This document shows positions 51,127 to 60,443 of a stretch of DNA of 64,000 nucleotides, piece after piece. The DNA comes from an uncultured Trichococcus sp. (lineage in GTDB: Bacteria; Bacillota; Bacilli; Lactobacillales; Aerococcaceae). Within the stretch, counting starts at the first letter, position 1; the number at the start of each line of letters is the position of its first letter. The DNA lies in NCBI RefSeq assembly GCF_963667775.1, contig NZ_OY764015.1:2029001-2093000 (forward strand), in the 5' to 3' direction. The position numbers were made by a program, and so were the translations under genes. The notes beneath the pieces are model-generated. The model was not told the origin of the DNA. It saw nothing but the letters and a program-made list of their open reading frames with translations, and did not search any database.

Positions 51127-52599
51127 TTATTCTGCTTGCAAAGCCTTATCTGAAATGTCTGCCGCCATTGTCTCATTGAGCGCGCCCAGTTTGCTGCCGA
51201 TATTTTTGTTTCCGATGAAAGACTCGATCAAGGCCGTCACATCCATCCCGGTCGTTTCTTTGAGGCCTTCCTGGGTAGCAGTGAGGACTTGACTGGCGTA
51301 GTTGGCCACTTTTGCAGCCCCTTGACTGCCGTTGCCGCCATCGATTACCGTGATTCTGTCGATGTTGGAAATCGGCTCGGCAGCAGCACGTACGATAGCC
51401 GGATATTTTTCGATCAGCATCGTCAAGATGGCCGCTTCCCCGTATTGTTTCAGCGCAGCCGCCAAAGCTTCCTTCGCTTTCGCTTCGGCTTCCCCGATCG
51501 CAAGGATGCTGGCGGATTCCGCCAAACCGTTCAGTTCTTTCTCCTTGGCCCTTGCTTCGGATTCCCAGATTGCTTTTTGTTTGTCGGCAGCCGCCTTTGT
51601 TTCGATGGCATACCGCTCTGCATCGGCTTTCTTACGCACTTCTGCGTCATATTGTTTTTCTCTCCGGATGATTTCTTTCTCTTCCAGTTCGATTTGTTTC
51701 ACACGTTCCGTGATGTCAACGTTCATTTCTTTTTCTTTCAGCAAGATGTCCAGCTGCGCTTTTTCCAGCGCATACGCATTATCGGCTTTGGCTTTGGCTA
51801 CGTCCTGCTCCTGACGGAATGCCGCCAACTTCAATTCCTTCTGTTTATTCGATTCCGCGATTTGGGTCTCTCTCAAAATTTCGGCTTCCTTCGATTCTTG
51901 CTCCGCTTGGGCACGCTTGATGCGCGTCTCCTTATCGGCTTCTGCCTGAGCGATATGCGCATCCCGTTTGACTTGGGCGATCCGCGGTTGTCCGAGGGCA
52001 TCCAAATAACCATTTTCATCCGTCACTTCCTTCACGGTGAAAGAGACGATGACCAAGCCCATCTTAGCCAAATCGACACTGGCGACGGCCTGGACTTCTT
52101 GCGAAAACTTATCTCGGTTCTTGTAGATTTCTTCGACCGTCATGGAACCCAGAATGGAGCGCAGATGGCCTTCCAAAACCTCGCGGGCTTCATTCTCCAG
52201 ATCCTCTGTCGGCTTGCTTAAGTACTGTTCGGCTGCTGTAGCTATTTCTTCCACTGTGGAACCGACCTTGATGATGACCGTCCCGTCCGCTGAGACAGGA
52301 ACTCCTTCTTCCGTATAGACAGCCGGCGTACTGACTTCAAGTTTGCTCGATAAGAGCGATAGTTCCTTGGCTGTCTGAAACACCGGGATGACAAACGTAC
52401 CACCGCCACGGACAACTTTCATCGTGTTGCCGGTCGCTTTGTCGATGTGCGTATTCTTGCTGCCAAGAAAACTCCCGCTGACGATCAACGCCTTATCCGG
52501 CGAAGCCGTTTTGTAGCGCCCGATGAAAATGATCAAAGCAACCACCAATAAAACCACTAAAATACCTATACCCATAAACTGATCCAAAAAATTCGTCAT
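51127..52599 (-). CDS. floT: Flotillin-like SPFH protein
   Basis: A 490-residue scaffold protein of membrane microdomains. An N-terminal hydrophobic hairpin (about 10-28) anchors it to the cytoplasmic membrane; an SPFH/PHB domain covers 30-200, and a long coiled coil rich in Glu-Ala repeats extends from about 210 to 390. The C-terminus has the ADRITVIDGG-like block IDRITVIDGGNG of FloT/YuaG. It oligomerises and influences membrane fluidity and protein complexes. The start follows the stop of the NfeD gene without any gap, with AAAGGTGG inside that gene. Confidence 0.93.
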   Translation of the reverse strand: MTNFLDQFMGIGILVVLLVVALIIFIGRYKTASPDKALIVSGSFLGSKNTHIDKATGNTMKVVRGGGTFVIPVFQTAKELSLLSSKLEVSTPAVYTEEGVPVSADGTVIIKVGSTVEEIATAAEQYLSKPTEDLENEAREVLEGHLRSILGSMTVEEIYKNRDKFSQEVQAVASVDLAKMGLVIVSFTVKEVTDENGYLDALGQPRIAQVKRDAHIAQAEADKETRIKRAQAEQESKEAEILRETQIAESNKQKELKLAAFRQEQDVAKAKADNAYALEKAQLDILLKEKEMNVDITERVKQIELEEKEIIRREKQYDAEVRKKADAERYAIETKAAADKQKAIWESEARAKEKELNGLAESASILAIGEAEAKAKEALAAALKQYGEAAILTMLIEKYPAIVRAAAEPISNIDRITVIDGGNGSQGAAKVANYASQVLTATQEGLKETTGMDVTALIESFIGNKNIGSKLGALNETMAADISDKALQAE

Positions 52600-53184
52600 T
52601 TATTTTCCACCTTTATATTTTTTTTGATTCCATTCAGTCGTTTTATCCACAGGGCTGTGGATAGCATTTCTGTAAGGCGTGACATAGGCGATGTTATCCC
52701 GAACTTCAATGATCAGCACCGTCTCTCCGCTGGCGATGTTCAGTACATCCTCCGTGTCGGAACAGGCATAGATAAGCGCCATTCTGTTCATTTTACCGAA
52801 TCCGGTCGATACGATGATTTCGCCGATCGTTTTCTGCCCGATCGGCACGGTCACCGTCGCTTCTTTGCCTTCCAAATCTTTTGAGCTGGTGATGGTGCTG
52901 TTTTCCGCGCGCTTCAATAAGGGCAGGACAAAGAAAATCTTGAAGGCGATGATGAAGGCTGAAACAACCAGAAAAGTCCCTGCGAACAATCCGGATGACC
53001 AGCCATCCGATTTTTGCAGCGCATTGACGAGCAGGCTCGCCGTCAAAATGCCCAGAAAAAAATCGGTGATATCGTAGAAGCCCACAGACAAAATATCATT
53101 GAGCGGGAATGTCAAGACAGTGCCGGCCACACCAATGATGAACAGCAATTCCAACGGCTCAATCGTTCGGAAAAGTGTAATCAT
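52600..53184 (-). CDS. NfeD-family membrane protein (YuaF-like)
   Basis: A 194-residue protein with four hydrophobic segments in 10-100 and a C-terminal OB-fold of the NfeD type (about 115-180: GKEATVTVPIGQKTIGEIIVSTGFG, TVLIIEVRDNIAYVTPY). NfeD2 proteins of this size are encoded beside flotillin, as yuaF beside floT in B. subtilis, and take part in microdomain formation. GGAGG lies ten bases before the ATG. First gene of the operon. Confidence 0.9.
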   Translation of the reverse strand: MITLFRTIEPLELLFIIGVAGTVLTFPLNDILSVGFYDITDFFLGILTASLLVNALQKSDGWSSGLFAGTFLVVSAFIIAFKIFFVLPLLKRAENSTITSSKDLEGKEATVTVPIGQKTIGEIIVSTGFGKMNRMALIYACSDTEDVLNIASGETVLIIEVRDNIAYVTPYRNAIHSPVDKTTEWNQKKYKGGK

Positions 53185-53322
53185 ATTTCATCATCCTCCT
53201 TTCGATAAATTTTTTGTAATAAAAATGAGCCGCGCACATGTTCATTATCGAACAAAATGAGCCTGAAGTAAAGCCAGAACCCTTTTGGCCTTTTCGGCTA
53301 TGGCCTAGCCGGAAACCACCAA

Positions 53323-53353
53323 AAGAGGCCCAGATACAGCGATCCGGCCTCTT
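53323..53353 (-). terminator. Terminator of the arabinanase locus
   Basis: AAGAGGCC (53323-53330) and GGCCTCTT (53346-53353) arms with TTTT on the minus strand. Confidence 0.7.
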
Positions 53354-53397
53354 TGCATTTACGTTCAAGGGAAACATGGCTTCCCCATTTGGATGAA

Positions 53398-54054
53398 CTA
53401 CTCTTCTGTTTTCTTGCCTGACTTGTTGAAGTAAATCCCCGAAACATTAGCGATGGCCATAACTCCGATAGCAAGTCCGCCGTACAATAAAGTCGATTGG
53501 CTGACGGATGTTTCGGCGACGAGCGCATCAGGATTGGCTGCGGCCCCTTCATCGTACAGCGCTTTGATCTCATCCGCCGGGAGAACGATGCCATCTTGGA
53601 TGTACAGTTCATCGATCAGACCTTTGAATGGTTGATCCCAGTAGTTGACGGCCAAGCCGAATGATCCAGCTGAACCTTCAAAAACGTTCGGGAACGCCTC
53701 ACCCGCGAACCGTTCCTCGCCATTGATATAGACGGACACCTTTCCATCCGAAACGGTAAAGGCCACGTGGCTCCACGTATCAGCCGGGATGGTGGAACCG
53801 ATCGGCGCACCATACCATTGCTGACCGGACCAGAGCATCGTCTGATTGGCCGGCCCTACAGGCGTCAGGCTGATCCAACTTTGCTCAGTGGCAGCCCCGA
53901 AGAAGGCCGTCGTGAACTGATTCAGCTCAGCTGGATTGATCCAAAAAGCTACGGTATAGGCATTCTGGGTGATCAAGCCTTTCCCGAGCGACAGTCCGGA
54001 TTTGCCATCGAATGAAGCGGCCTGCCCTTTGATACCCTCAACGAACGGCACAGC
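53398..54054 (-). pseudogene. 3' part of the arabinanase gene: LamG domain and membrane anchor, cut off by TGA
   Basis: This frame continues the GH43 reading frame without shift after the TGA at 54057-54055. It encodes a laminin-G/concanavalin-like domain (about 165 residues: GQAASFDGKSGLSLGKGL, YTVAFWINPAEL, DTWSHVAFTVSDGKVSVYI, GLIDELYIQDG), then a membrane helix (LLYGGLAIGVMAIANVSGIYF) and a positive tail. It would tie the enzyme to the cell surface. A GTG at 54051 could restart translation but has no binding site and the product would have no signal peptide. It is therefore most likely silent, unless TGA is read through or is a sequencing error. Confidence 0.75.
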
Positions 54055-56097
54055 TCAGCCCGTGTTGTTGATCCGGTCTCCGGTCACTTGCGCATCGGTC
54101 TGATCGCCCGCTGCATTTTGGTAAGTCTCATTAAAGGAATAATAAGCCGAAAGCTTGCCGGCTTCCTTCGGTTCGACTTGGATTTCGAAGCTGAGTTGCT
54201 CCGATTGCAGCTCGTTTTGGATAAGTGCCGTCAACGTCACGAGCGCTGCCGGTTGGTCCGCTTCGGGACGTGTGACGATGCCTGTTTCCGAAATGACCCC
54301 AGGATCTGAGGAAGTCCATTGGATAGTGGTTCCACCCCCAGCGGTAGTCGGCAACTCGATGTTCTTCACGACGGATTCCGGCATGGACGCCGAAAGTTCC
54401 GCTTTGATTTTCTCCATCTGTTCCGAGTCCGTTGTCGTACTCGTTTGACTTCCCCAGATGACCTGTCCGCTCTCGGACATGCCGCTGAAGGTCATGACCC
54501 ACGCTTCTGTCGTCGGATCCCATTGGTTGATGAACACCCCGTCATAAGTGCCGTCAGCCAGTTTCAGCTCAATCCGATAATCATCATACAGCCGCCATGT
54601 GCCTGCCTGCGAACCCGTAACCGTACCGTCAGCCTGCAACTGAATCAGTGTGGATTCCGTCAATTGGCCGGTGATCTGGTTGCCGTGGTTGACGAATTTG
54701 TAAGTGCCGGTGACCTCTTCTTGGGTCACTTCCGTTATCGTCTCGCCGGCATAGCGATAGGGTGTCGGAACCGGCCAGTCGTTGCTGTTCTTGAACGTCT
54801 GATGGACACGCACTTCATGCGTCTCGCCTTTGTTCGGGAAACGGGTATGGAACACGAGAAATTCCTTATCGGCTTTGGCATCGATGTAATAGGAATTGTG
54901 TCCCGCCGACAGATAGCCGACGCCGTCCCCGGTTCCGTCCTCACCCAATTCGCGGGTGAACAGGAAGTTCCCGATCAGTTTGTTGCCGATATCCTGATGA
55001 TCGTTGACCCCGGGGAAATTGCCTACACCTTTGTCGAAGGATTCAGGATACACGGCTTCATTGCCTGCAGCATCCACATAAGGTCCTGTGATCGACTCCG
55101 AACGGAATTGTCGCATCTGGTAGCCTCCGTCAGACGCCAATCCACCATATGTCAAATAAAGATAATAATAGCCTGCTTTTTTGTCGTAGACGGCATAAGT
55201 CCCTTCAGAAGAACGCCCGTAACCGGCGGCGATCTTGGTTCCGAAATAACGGTCGATCATTCGGCCGTCCTTAGTCACGCCGTCTTCGCCCGGGTAAAGC
55301 GGAATGCCCGTCTTTTTGTCCAATTCAAGAATGAAGGTCCCGCCCGACCACGAACCATACGTCATCCACAGTTTCCCTTGCTTGTCGTACAGGACATTGG
55401 CATCGATGGCGTTCGTGTATTCCGCATTGTTGTAGACACCGTTTTCCGTGAACCACTCTGGATTAGGCTCTTCCAGTACGCCCTCTTCGATCAGCTCATC
55501 GATATTTGTGCTCTCCCATTGCTTGTTGACGTCACTGTTCGCATCATACGTTTCTTCCTCCGTGAATCCGGAATAGATGATCGTATCGACATATGTGTAG
55601 GGTCCTTCGATATTCTTGGACACAGCCAAGCCGATAGCCGAACGAATGTAAGTAGATGAAACGCTGTAGTACAGCATGTAGGCGCCTTTGCTGCCGTCCG
55701 CATTTCTGTACTGCTTGTTCCAGATGACATCCGGCGCCCAGACCGCATAACCGCCTTTGCTGTCAGCATCATCTTCCCCGGCCCAAGCGAAGGATTCGGA
55801 AAGGTTTCCGCTCAGGTCACCGTAAATCGTGTTGTCCGTACTGGTGTAGCCGTTGGTGAAATTCTGCCAATTGATCAGATCCGGCGATTTCGCGGCTGCG
55901 ATATGCGAGCCGAACACGTAATACATCCCGGATTTCTGATCTTGGATGATGGAAGGATCGTGGACCGATGCATTCGAGAAAGTGATGGCTTCATCCATTT
56001 CCGACGCGTTCACCTGCGAATTGGACTGGACCGCGGCAGCCATGCTGATGGCCATACCGCAAAGCAACAACTTGGATATTCTTGACCTGGTAATGAT
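54055..56097 (-). CDS. abnA: Secreted GH43 endo-arabinanase, truncated by in-frame TGA
   Basis: A five-bladed beta-propeller glycosidase of family 43 that cuts alpha-1,5-arabinan outside the cell. The general base lies in ASVHDPSII, the pKa-tuning Asp in NVLYDKQGKLWMTYGSW and the acid Glu in GRSSEGTYAVYDK. A C-terminal extra beta domain and a bacterial Ig-like segment (TTAGGGTTIQWTSSDPGVI) follow. The signal peptide is RSRISK plus a hydrophobic core. GGAGG at 56106-56110 points to codon 56097, but that codon is ATC, not ATG. An ATG at 56139 is in frame but has no binding site. The frame ends at TGA 54057-54055, in front of the LamG and anchor part. Confidence 0.8.
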   Translation of the reverse strand: MITRSRISKLLLCGMAISMAAAVQSNSQVNASEMDEAITFSNASVHDPSIIQDQKSGMYYVFGSHIAAAKSPDLINWQNFTNGYTSTDNTIYGDLSGNLSESFAWAGEDDADSKGGYAVWAPDVIWNKQYRNADGSKGAYMLYYSVSSTYIRSAIGLAVSKNIEGPYTYVDTIIYSGFTEEETYDANSDVNKQWESTNIDELIEEGVLEEPNPEWFTENGVYNNAEYTNAIDANVLYDKQGKLWMTYGSWSGGTFILELDKKTGIPLYPGEDGVTKDGRMIDRYFGTKIAAGYGRSSEGTYAVYDKKAGYYYLYLTYGGLASDGGYQMRQFRSESITGPYVDAAGNEAVYPESFDKGVGNFPGVNDHQDIGNKLIGNFLFTRELGEDGTGDGVGYLSAGHNSYYIDAKADKEFLVFHTRFPNKGETHEVRVHQTFKNSNDWPVPTPYRYAGETITEVTQEEVTGTYKFVNHGNQITGQLTESTLIQLQADGTVTGSQAGTWRLYDDYRIELKLADGTYDGVFINQWDPTTEAWVMTFSGMSESGQVIWGSQTSTTTDSEQMEKIKAELSASMPESVVKNIELPTTAGGGTTIQWTSSDPGVISETGIVTRPEADQPAALVTLTALIQNELQSEQLSFEIQVEPKEAGKLSAYYSFNETYQNAAGDQTDAQVTGDRINNTG

Positions 56098-56118
56098 AAA
56101 AAACGCCTCCTTTATAAT

Positions 56119-56132
56119 TGCAACCGCTAACA
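56119..56132 (-). promoter_or_regulatory. cre-like box at the arabinanase gene
   Basis: On the minus strand TGTTAGCGGTTGCA agrees with the cre consensus at 12 of 14 positions. It lies just downstream of the expected transcription start. Confidence 0.5.
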
Positions 56133-56152
56133 TTTGCATCCGCACAAAATAG

Positions 56153-56164
56153 TTGTACTTACAA
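56153..56164. promoter_or_regulatory. AraR-type operator at the arabinanase gene, proximal
   Basis: TTGTACTTACAA, with perfect TTGTA/TACAA arms, overlaps the expected start of transcription. Confidence 0.65.
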
Positions 56165-56167
56165 GTC

Positions 56168-56196
56168 AAGATATCATATTTAATTTGTTCGTACAA
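56168..56196 (-). promoter_or_regulatory. Candidate arabinanase promoter with distal AraR operator
   Basis: On the minus strand TTGTAC (56196-56191) and TATCTT (56173-56168) with 17 bases between. The operator TTGTTCGTACAA (56185-56196) covers the -35 box, 32 bases centre to centre from the proximal operator. Confidence 0.6.
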
Positions 56197-56257
56197 CTAT
56201 TATGATGGGCGACGGTTACTTTTTTATTTTGAGGAGTTTCCAAATGCGCTGAAGCGT

Positions 56258-56596
56258 CTAATCTTCCGTTATCACTTTCAGATATTGGTCTCCCCAGTCG
56301 CAAATGGATTGGACGACAGGTGCTAATTCCTTGCCGATGTCGGTCAGGTGGTACTCGACTTTTGGGGGAACAACAGGATAGACCGTCCTGGCGATGATCA
56401 GGTCGCGTTCCAGTTCCCGCAGCTGACGGATCAGCATCCGTTGGTTGATGTCAGGAAGGATCTTGTTGAACTCGCTCAGCCGCAGCGTTCCGTTGTGGAG
56501 CAAGGACCAAATGATGGCAATTTTCCATCTTCCCCCCACAACAGATAGGGCTAAATCTTTAGTGTTGTAAAATTCTTTGTCTTGGTATTGGATCAT
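56258..56596 (-). CDS. HxlR-family regulator
   Basis: A 112-residue winged helix protein of the HxlR/MarR-like family: VVGGRWKIAIIWSLLHNGTLRLSEF, ILPDINQRMLIRQLRELERDLII and the wing VPPKVEYHLTDIGKEL. Family members such as HypR or YodB sense aldehydes and quinones with an N-terminal cysteine, which is absent here; the only Cys is near the C-terminus (SICDWG). Divergent from frmA, hence the likely formaldehyde-responsive regulator. The ATG at 56596 has AGAGG seven bases upstream. Confidence 0.88.
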   Translation of the reverse strand: MIQYQDKEFYNTKDLALSVVGGRWKIAIIWSLLHNGTLRLSEFNKILPDINQRMLIRQLRELERDLIIARTVYPVVPPKVEYHLTDIGKELAPVVQSICDWGDQYLKVITED

Positions 56597-56629
56597 TAGA
56601 TTGCCTCTTTTCAAAAATTTTCACCATAG

Positions 56630-56643
56630 TGACAAATATGTCA
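56630..56643. promoter_or_regulatory. TGACA-N4-TGTCA palindrome, candidate HxlR operator
   Basis: TGACAAATATGTCA in the 124-base divergent region between the HxlR and frmA genes. Confidence 0.5.
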
Positions 56644-56717
56644 GTATTCACACACCAGTCATTATATAGTACTCTGTAAAAGAAAGAAATACTACTTGTA
56701 AGAAAGAAGGAAATTAA

Positions 56718-57836
<1,119 letters not shown>

Positions 57837-57840
57837 AGCT

Positions 57841-58671
57841 ATGACAACAACCTTGATCGAAACGCACAAAGTTTTTGCGGGCGAACAAAGAAAATACCGT
57901 CATTATTCTGAAACGCTGGATTGCGACATGGTTTTCAGCCTGTTTCTGCCGAAACAAACGGACAATACGCCGACAGACTTGATCTGGTGGCTTTCCGGAT
58001 TGACGTGCACGGACGACAATTTCAGCCAAAAAGGCGCGTTCCAAAAATACGCAAACCAACACCAGCTGGCCATTGTCATGCCGGATACTTCTCCGCGCGG
58101 AACGGATGTGGCGGATGACGAAAACTGGGATCTGGGCCAAGGTGCCGGTTTCTATCTGAACGCGACCCAGGAACCGTGGGCAAAAAATTATCGGATGTAT
58201 GATTATTTGACGAAAGAATTGCCTCAACTTGTCTACACTCTGATCCCGAATTTTTCAGGAAAAGAGAGCCTCATGGGCCATTCGATGGGCGGACACGGCG
58301 CGTTGGTCATCGGCTTGAAAAATCCGGAGCGCTACCAGTCCATTTCCGCTTTCGCCCCGATCTTGAATCCGTCGCAGGTTCCTTGGGGAAAAAAAGCCTT
58401 CACTGCCTATTTGGGCCCGAATGAAAAAGATTGGGCAGCCTGGGACGCGACCAGCTTGATCGCGGAAAGCCCTGCAGCTCCGCCCATCCTTATTTCGCAA
58501 GGGACAGTTGACAATTTTTATGATGTCCAGCTGAACGAGGAAGCCTTCCTGCAAGCCGCTGAAGGCAAGAAAGTGCGCTACGAAAAACTGGACGGTTACG
58601 ATCACAGTTACTTTACGATCGCTACCTTCATCGAAGAGCATCTGCAGTTCCATAAAGACTGTCTGAAATAG
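57841..58671 (+). CDS. fghA: S-formylglutathione hydrolase
   Basis: A 276-residue esterase-D type alpha/beta hydrolase that releases formate and glutathione from S-formylglutathione. The nucleophile is Ser148 in GHSMGGHGAL; WWLSGLTCTDDNF forms the oxyanion region, and YDHSYF carries the catalytic His near the C-terminus. I prefer the ATG at 57841, with GGGGA about eight bases upstream, to an ATG at 57826 inside the end of frmA. It forms a two-gene detoxification operon with frmA. Confidence 0.94.
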   Translation: MTTTLIETHKVFAGEQRKYRHYSETLDCDMVFSLFLPKQTDNTPTDLIWWLSGLTCTDDNFSQKGAFQKYANQHQLAIVMPDTSPRGTDVADDENWDLGQGAGFYLNATQEPWAKNYRMYDYLTKELPQLVYTLIPNFSGKESLMGHSMGGHGALVIGLKNPERYQSISAFAPILNPSQVPWGKKAFTAYLGPNEKDWAAWDATSLIAESPAAPPILISQGTVDNFYDVQLNEEAFLQAAEGKKVRYEKLDGYDHSYFTIATFIEEHLQFHKDCLK

Positions 58672-58695
58672 GGGAAAGCAGCAATAAAAATTTGC

Positions 58696-58742
58696 AAAAA
58701 GCCGATAAGGTCACGGATATTCCGTTTCCTTATCGGCTTTTT
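58696..58742. terminator. Bidirectional terminator
   Basis: Perfect 15-base arms AAAAAGCCGATAAGG and CCTTATCGGCTTTTT between convergent fghA and the GH13 gene. Confidence 0.9.
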
Positions 58743-58751
58743 CTATGCTGC

Positions 58752-60380
58752 TCAAAATGAGACTTTTACTGCAAATGTCTCATAAGGCCTCAATTCCAAG
58801 TCATTTAATCGATACGTATCTTCTGGATAATTACCGATTATTGTTTCGCCTGTCACCTGATCATCCATCATCCGGCAGGACACGTGTTGTTCGCTGAAAT
58901 TCGCTGCAACAATCCATTTTTCGCCTTCAAGGATACGTTCATAGGCAAATATTTGAGGATGATCGGCCAGAAGCAAGCGAAACTGCCCTTCGACAACTAT
59001 CGGATTCTCTTTTCTGAGTCGGATCAATTTTTGATAGGTGTAGAAAATAGAATCCGTCTCTGTCAAGGCCGCCTCTACATTGACCGATTTATGGTCAGCA
59101 TGGACAGGTAGCCAAGGTTCGGAATCAGAAAAGCCCGCATACTCGGTGTCATCCCATTGCACCGGGGTTCTTGCGTTGTCTCTTCCTTTTTTATTCAGTA
59201 ATCGTAAAATTTCTTCCTTAGGGTAATTCTTCTCAAGATATTCGTTGTACATCATTTTTGATTCGATATCCTTGAGCTGCGAAATATCCGTAAAGGGATA
59301 ATTCGTCATCCCGATTTCTTCCCCTTGATACATGAAAGGCGTGCCTTTTAAAAGATGCAGCAGAATCGCGAACATTTTCCCGCTCTCAACGCGGTACTCT
59401 GTATCATTTCCCCAACGGGAGATGATTCGGGGCAGATCGTGGTTATTCCAAAAAAGACTGTTCCAGCCGGTTTCACCCAGAGCCGTTTGCCATTTGGAGA
59501 TGGCTTTTTTTAATTCCGGCAATGTGAATGCCCTGATGTTCCATTTCGATGTACCTGGCATTTCATCCAGAACCATGTGTTCAAACGAGAATACCATCGA
59601 AAGTTCATTTCGTTCCGGCGAGGTATATAATTGCGCAATCTGCGGGGACGCACTCCACGCTTCCCCAACCGTCAACGCATCCGATTTCCCGAATGTTTCT
59701 CTGTTCATTTCTTGGATATATTCATGCAAATTCGGGCCATTCACGGTGATTTCTTTATCCGGCACTTTTCCGATCAGATCGATCACGTCCAAGCGAAAGC
59801 CTTTGACCCCTTTGCTTAGCCAATAATTCATCATCTTATATAATTCCTGGCGCAACGAAGCGTTCTCCCAGTTCAAGTCAGGTTGGTGCTTACTGAACAA
59901 ATGGAAATAGTATTGCCCACTTGCTTCATCGTATTCCCAAGCCGAACCACCGAAGCCTCCTGCCTGCTTGGTTGGTTCTTGACCGTTTACCGGATCGCGC
60001 CAAATATAATAATCGCGATATGGATTTTCTTTGCCTTTTTTGGCCTCCAAAAACCAATGATGTTGATCGCTCGTATGGTTCAGCACCAAGTCCATGATGA
60101 TTTTGATGTTTCTGTTCTCCGCTTCTTGCAGCAAGCAGTCAAAATCTTCCATCGTGCCGTATTCCGGATTGATGGCTTCGTAATCACTGATATCATATCC
60201 GTAATCAAAATTCGGGGATTGATAGACAGGGCTGAGCCAAATTGTGCCTACCCCTAGGTTTTCCAGGTAGTCCAAGCGTTTGATGATGCCCTTCAGATCC
60301 CCAATCCCATCACTGTCAGTGTCTTGGAAGCTCCGCGGATAAATTTGATAGACCACTTCTTTTTTCCACCAGTTCGACAT
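58752..60380 (-). CDS. dexB: GH13 glucan/oligo-1,6-alpha-glucosidase
   Basis: A 542-residue intracellular alpha-glucosidase of family GH13, subfamily 31. Nucleophile Asp198 lies in GFRLDVIDLIGK, the acid Glu240 in LTVGEAW and Asp315 in WNNHDLPR. The valine after the nucleophile marks alpha-1,6 specificity, and the DVIDLIGK context resembles dextran glucosidase DexB and oligo-1,6-glucosidase. It would release glucose from isomalto-oligosaccharides. There is no signal peptide. GAGGTG precedes the ATG. Last gene of the GH38-ROK-GH1-GH13 run. Confidence 0.9.
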   Translation of the reverse strand: MSNWWKKEVVYQIYPRSFQDTDSDGIGDLKGIIKRLDYLENLGVGTIWLSPVYQSPNFDYGYDISDYEAINPEYGTMEDFDCLLQEAENRNIKIIMDLVLNHTSDQHHWFLEAKKGKENPYRDYYIWRDPVNGQEPTKQAGGFGGSAWEYDEASGQYYFHLFSKHQPDLNWENASLRQELYKMMNYWLSKGVKGFRLDVIDLIGKVPDKEITVNGPNLHEYIQEMNRETFGKSDALTVGEAWSASPQIAQLYTSPERNELSMVFSFEHMVLDEMPGTSKWNIRAFTLPELKKAISKWQTALGETGWNSLFWNNHDLPRIISRWGNDTEYRVESGKMFAILLHLLKGTPFMYQGEEIGMTNYPFTDISQLKDIESKMMYNEYLEKNYPKEEILRLLNKKGRDNARTPVQWDDTEYAGFSDSEPWLPVHADHKSVNVEAALTETDSIFYTYQKLIRLRKENPIVVEGQFRLLLADHPQIFAYERILEGEKWIVAANFSEQHVSCRMMDDQVTGETIIGNYPEDTYRLNDLELRPYETFAVKVSF

Positions 60381-60443
60381 TTTTCACCTCTTCATTTTTT
60401 CCCGATAAGTTCCCTCGCTCGCCTAGCTTGCCCCTGGACTTGC

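Noticed and set aside
54055-54057. TGA read as selenocysteine or tryptophan
   Set aside because: Other genes in the window, such as the kinase at 4194 and corA, end in TGA as normal stop. No SECIS-like hairpin is evident and the domain linker has no reason for a selenocysteine.
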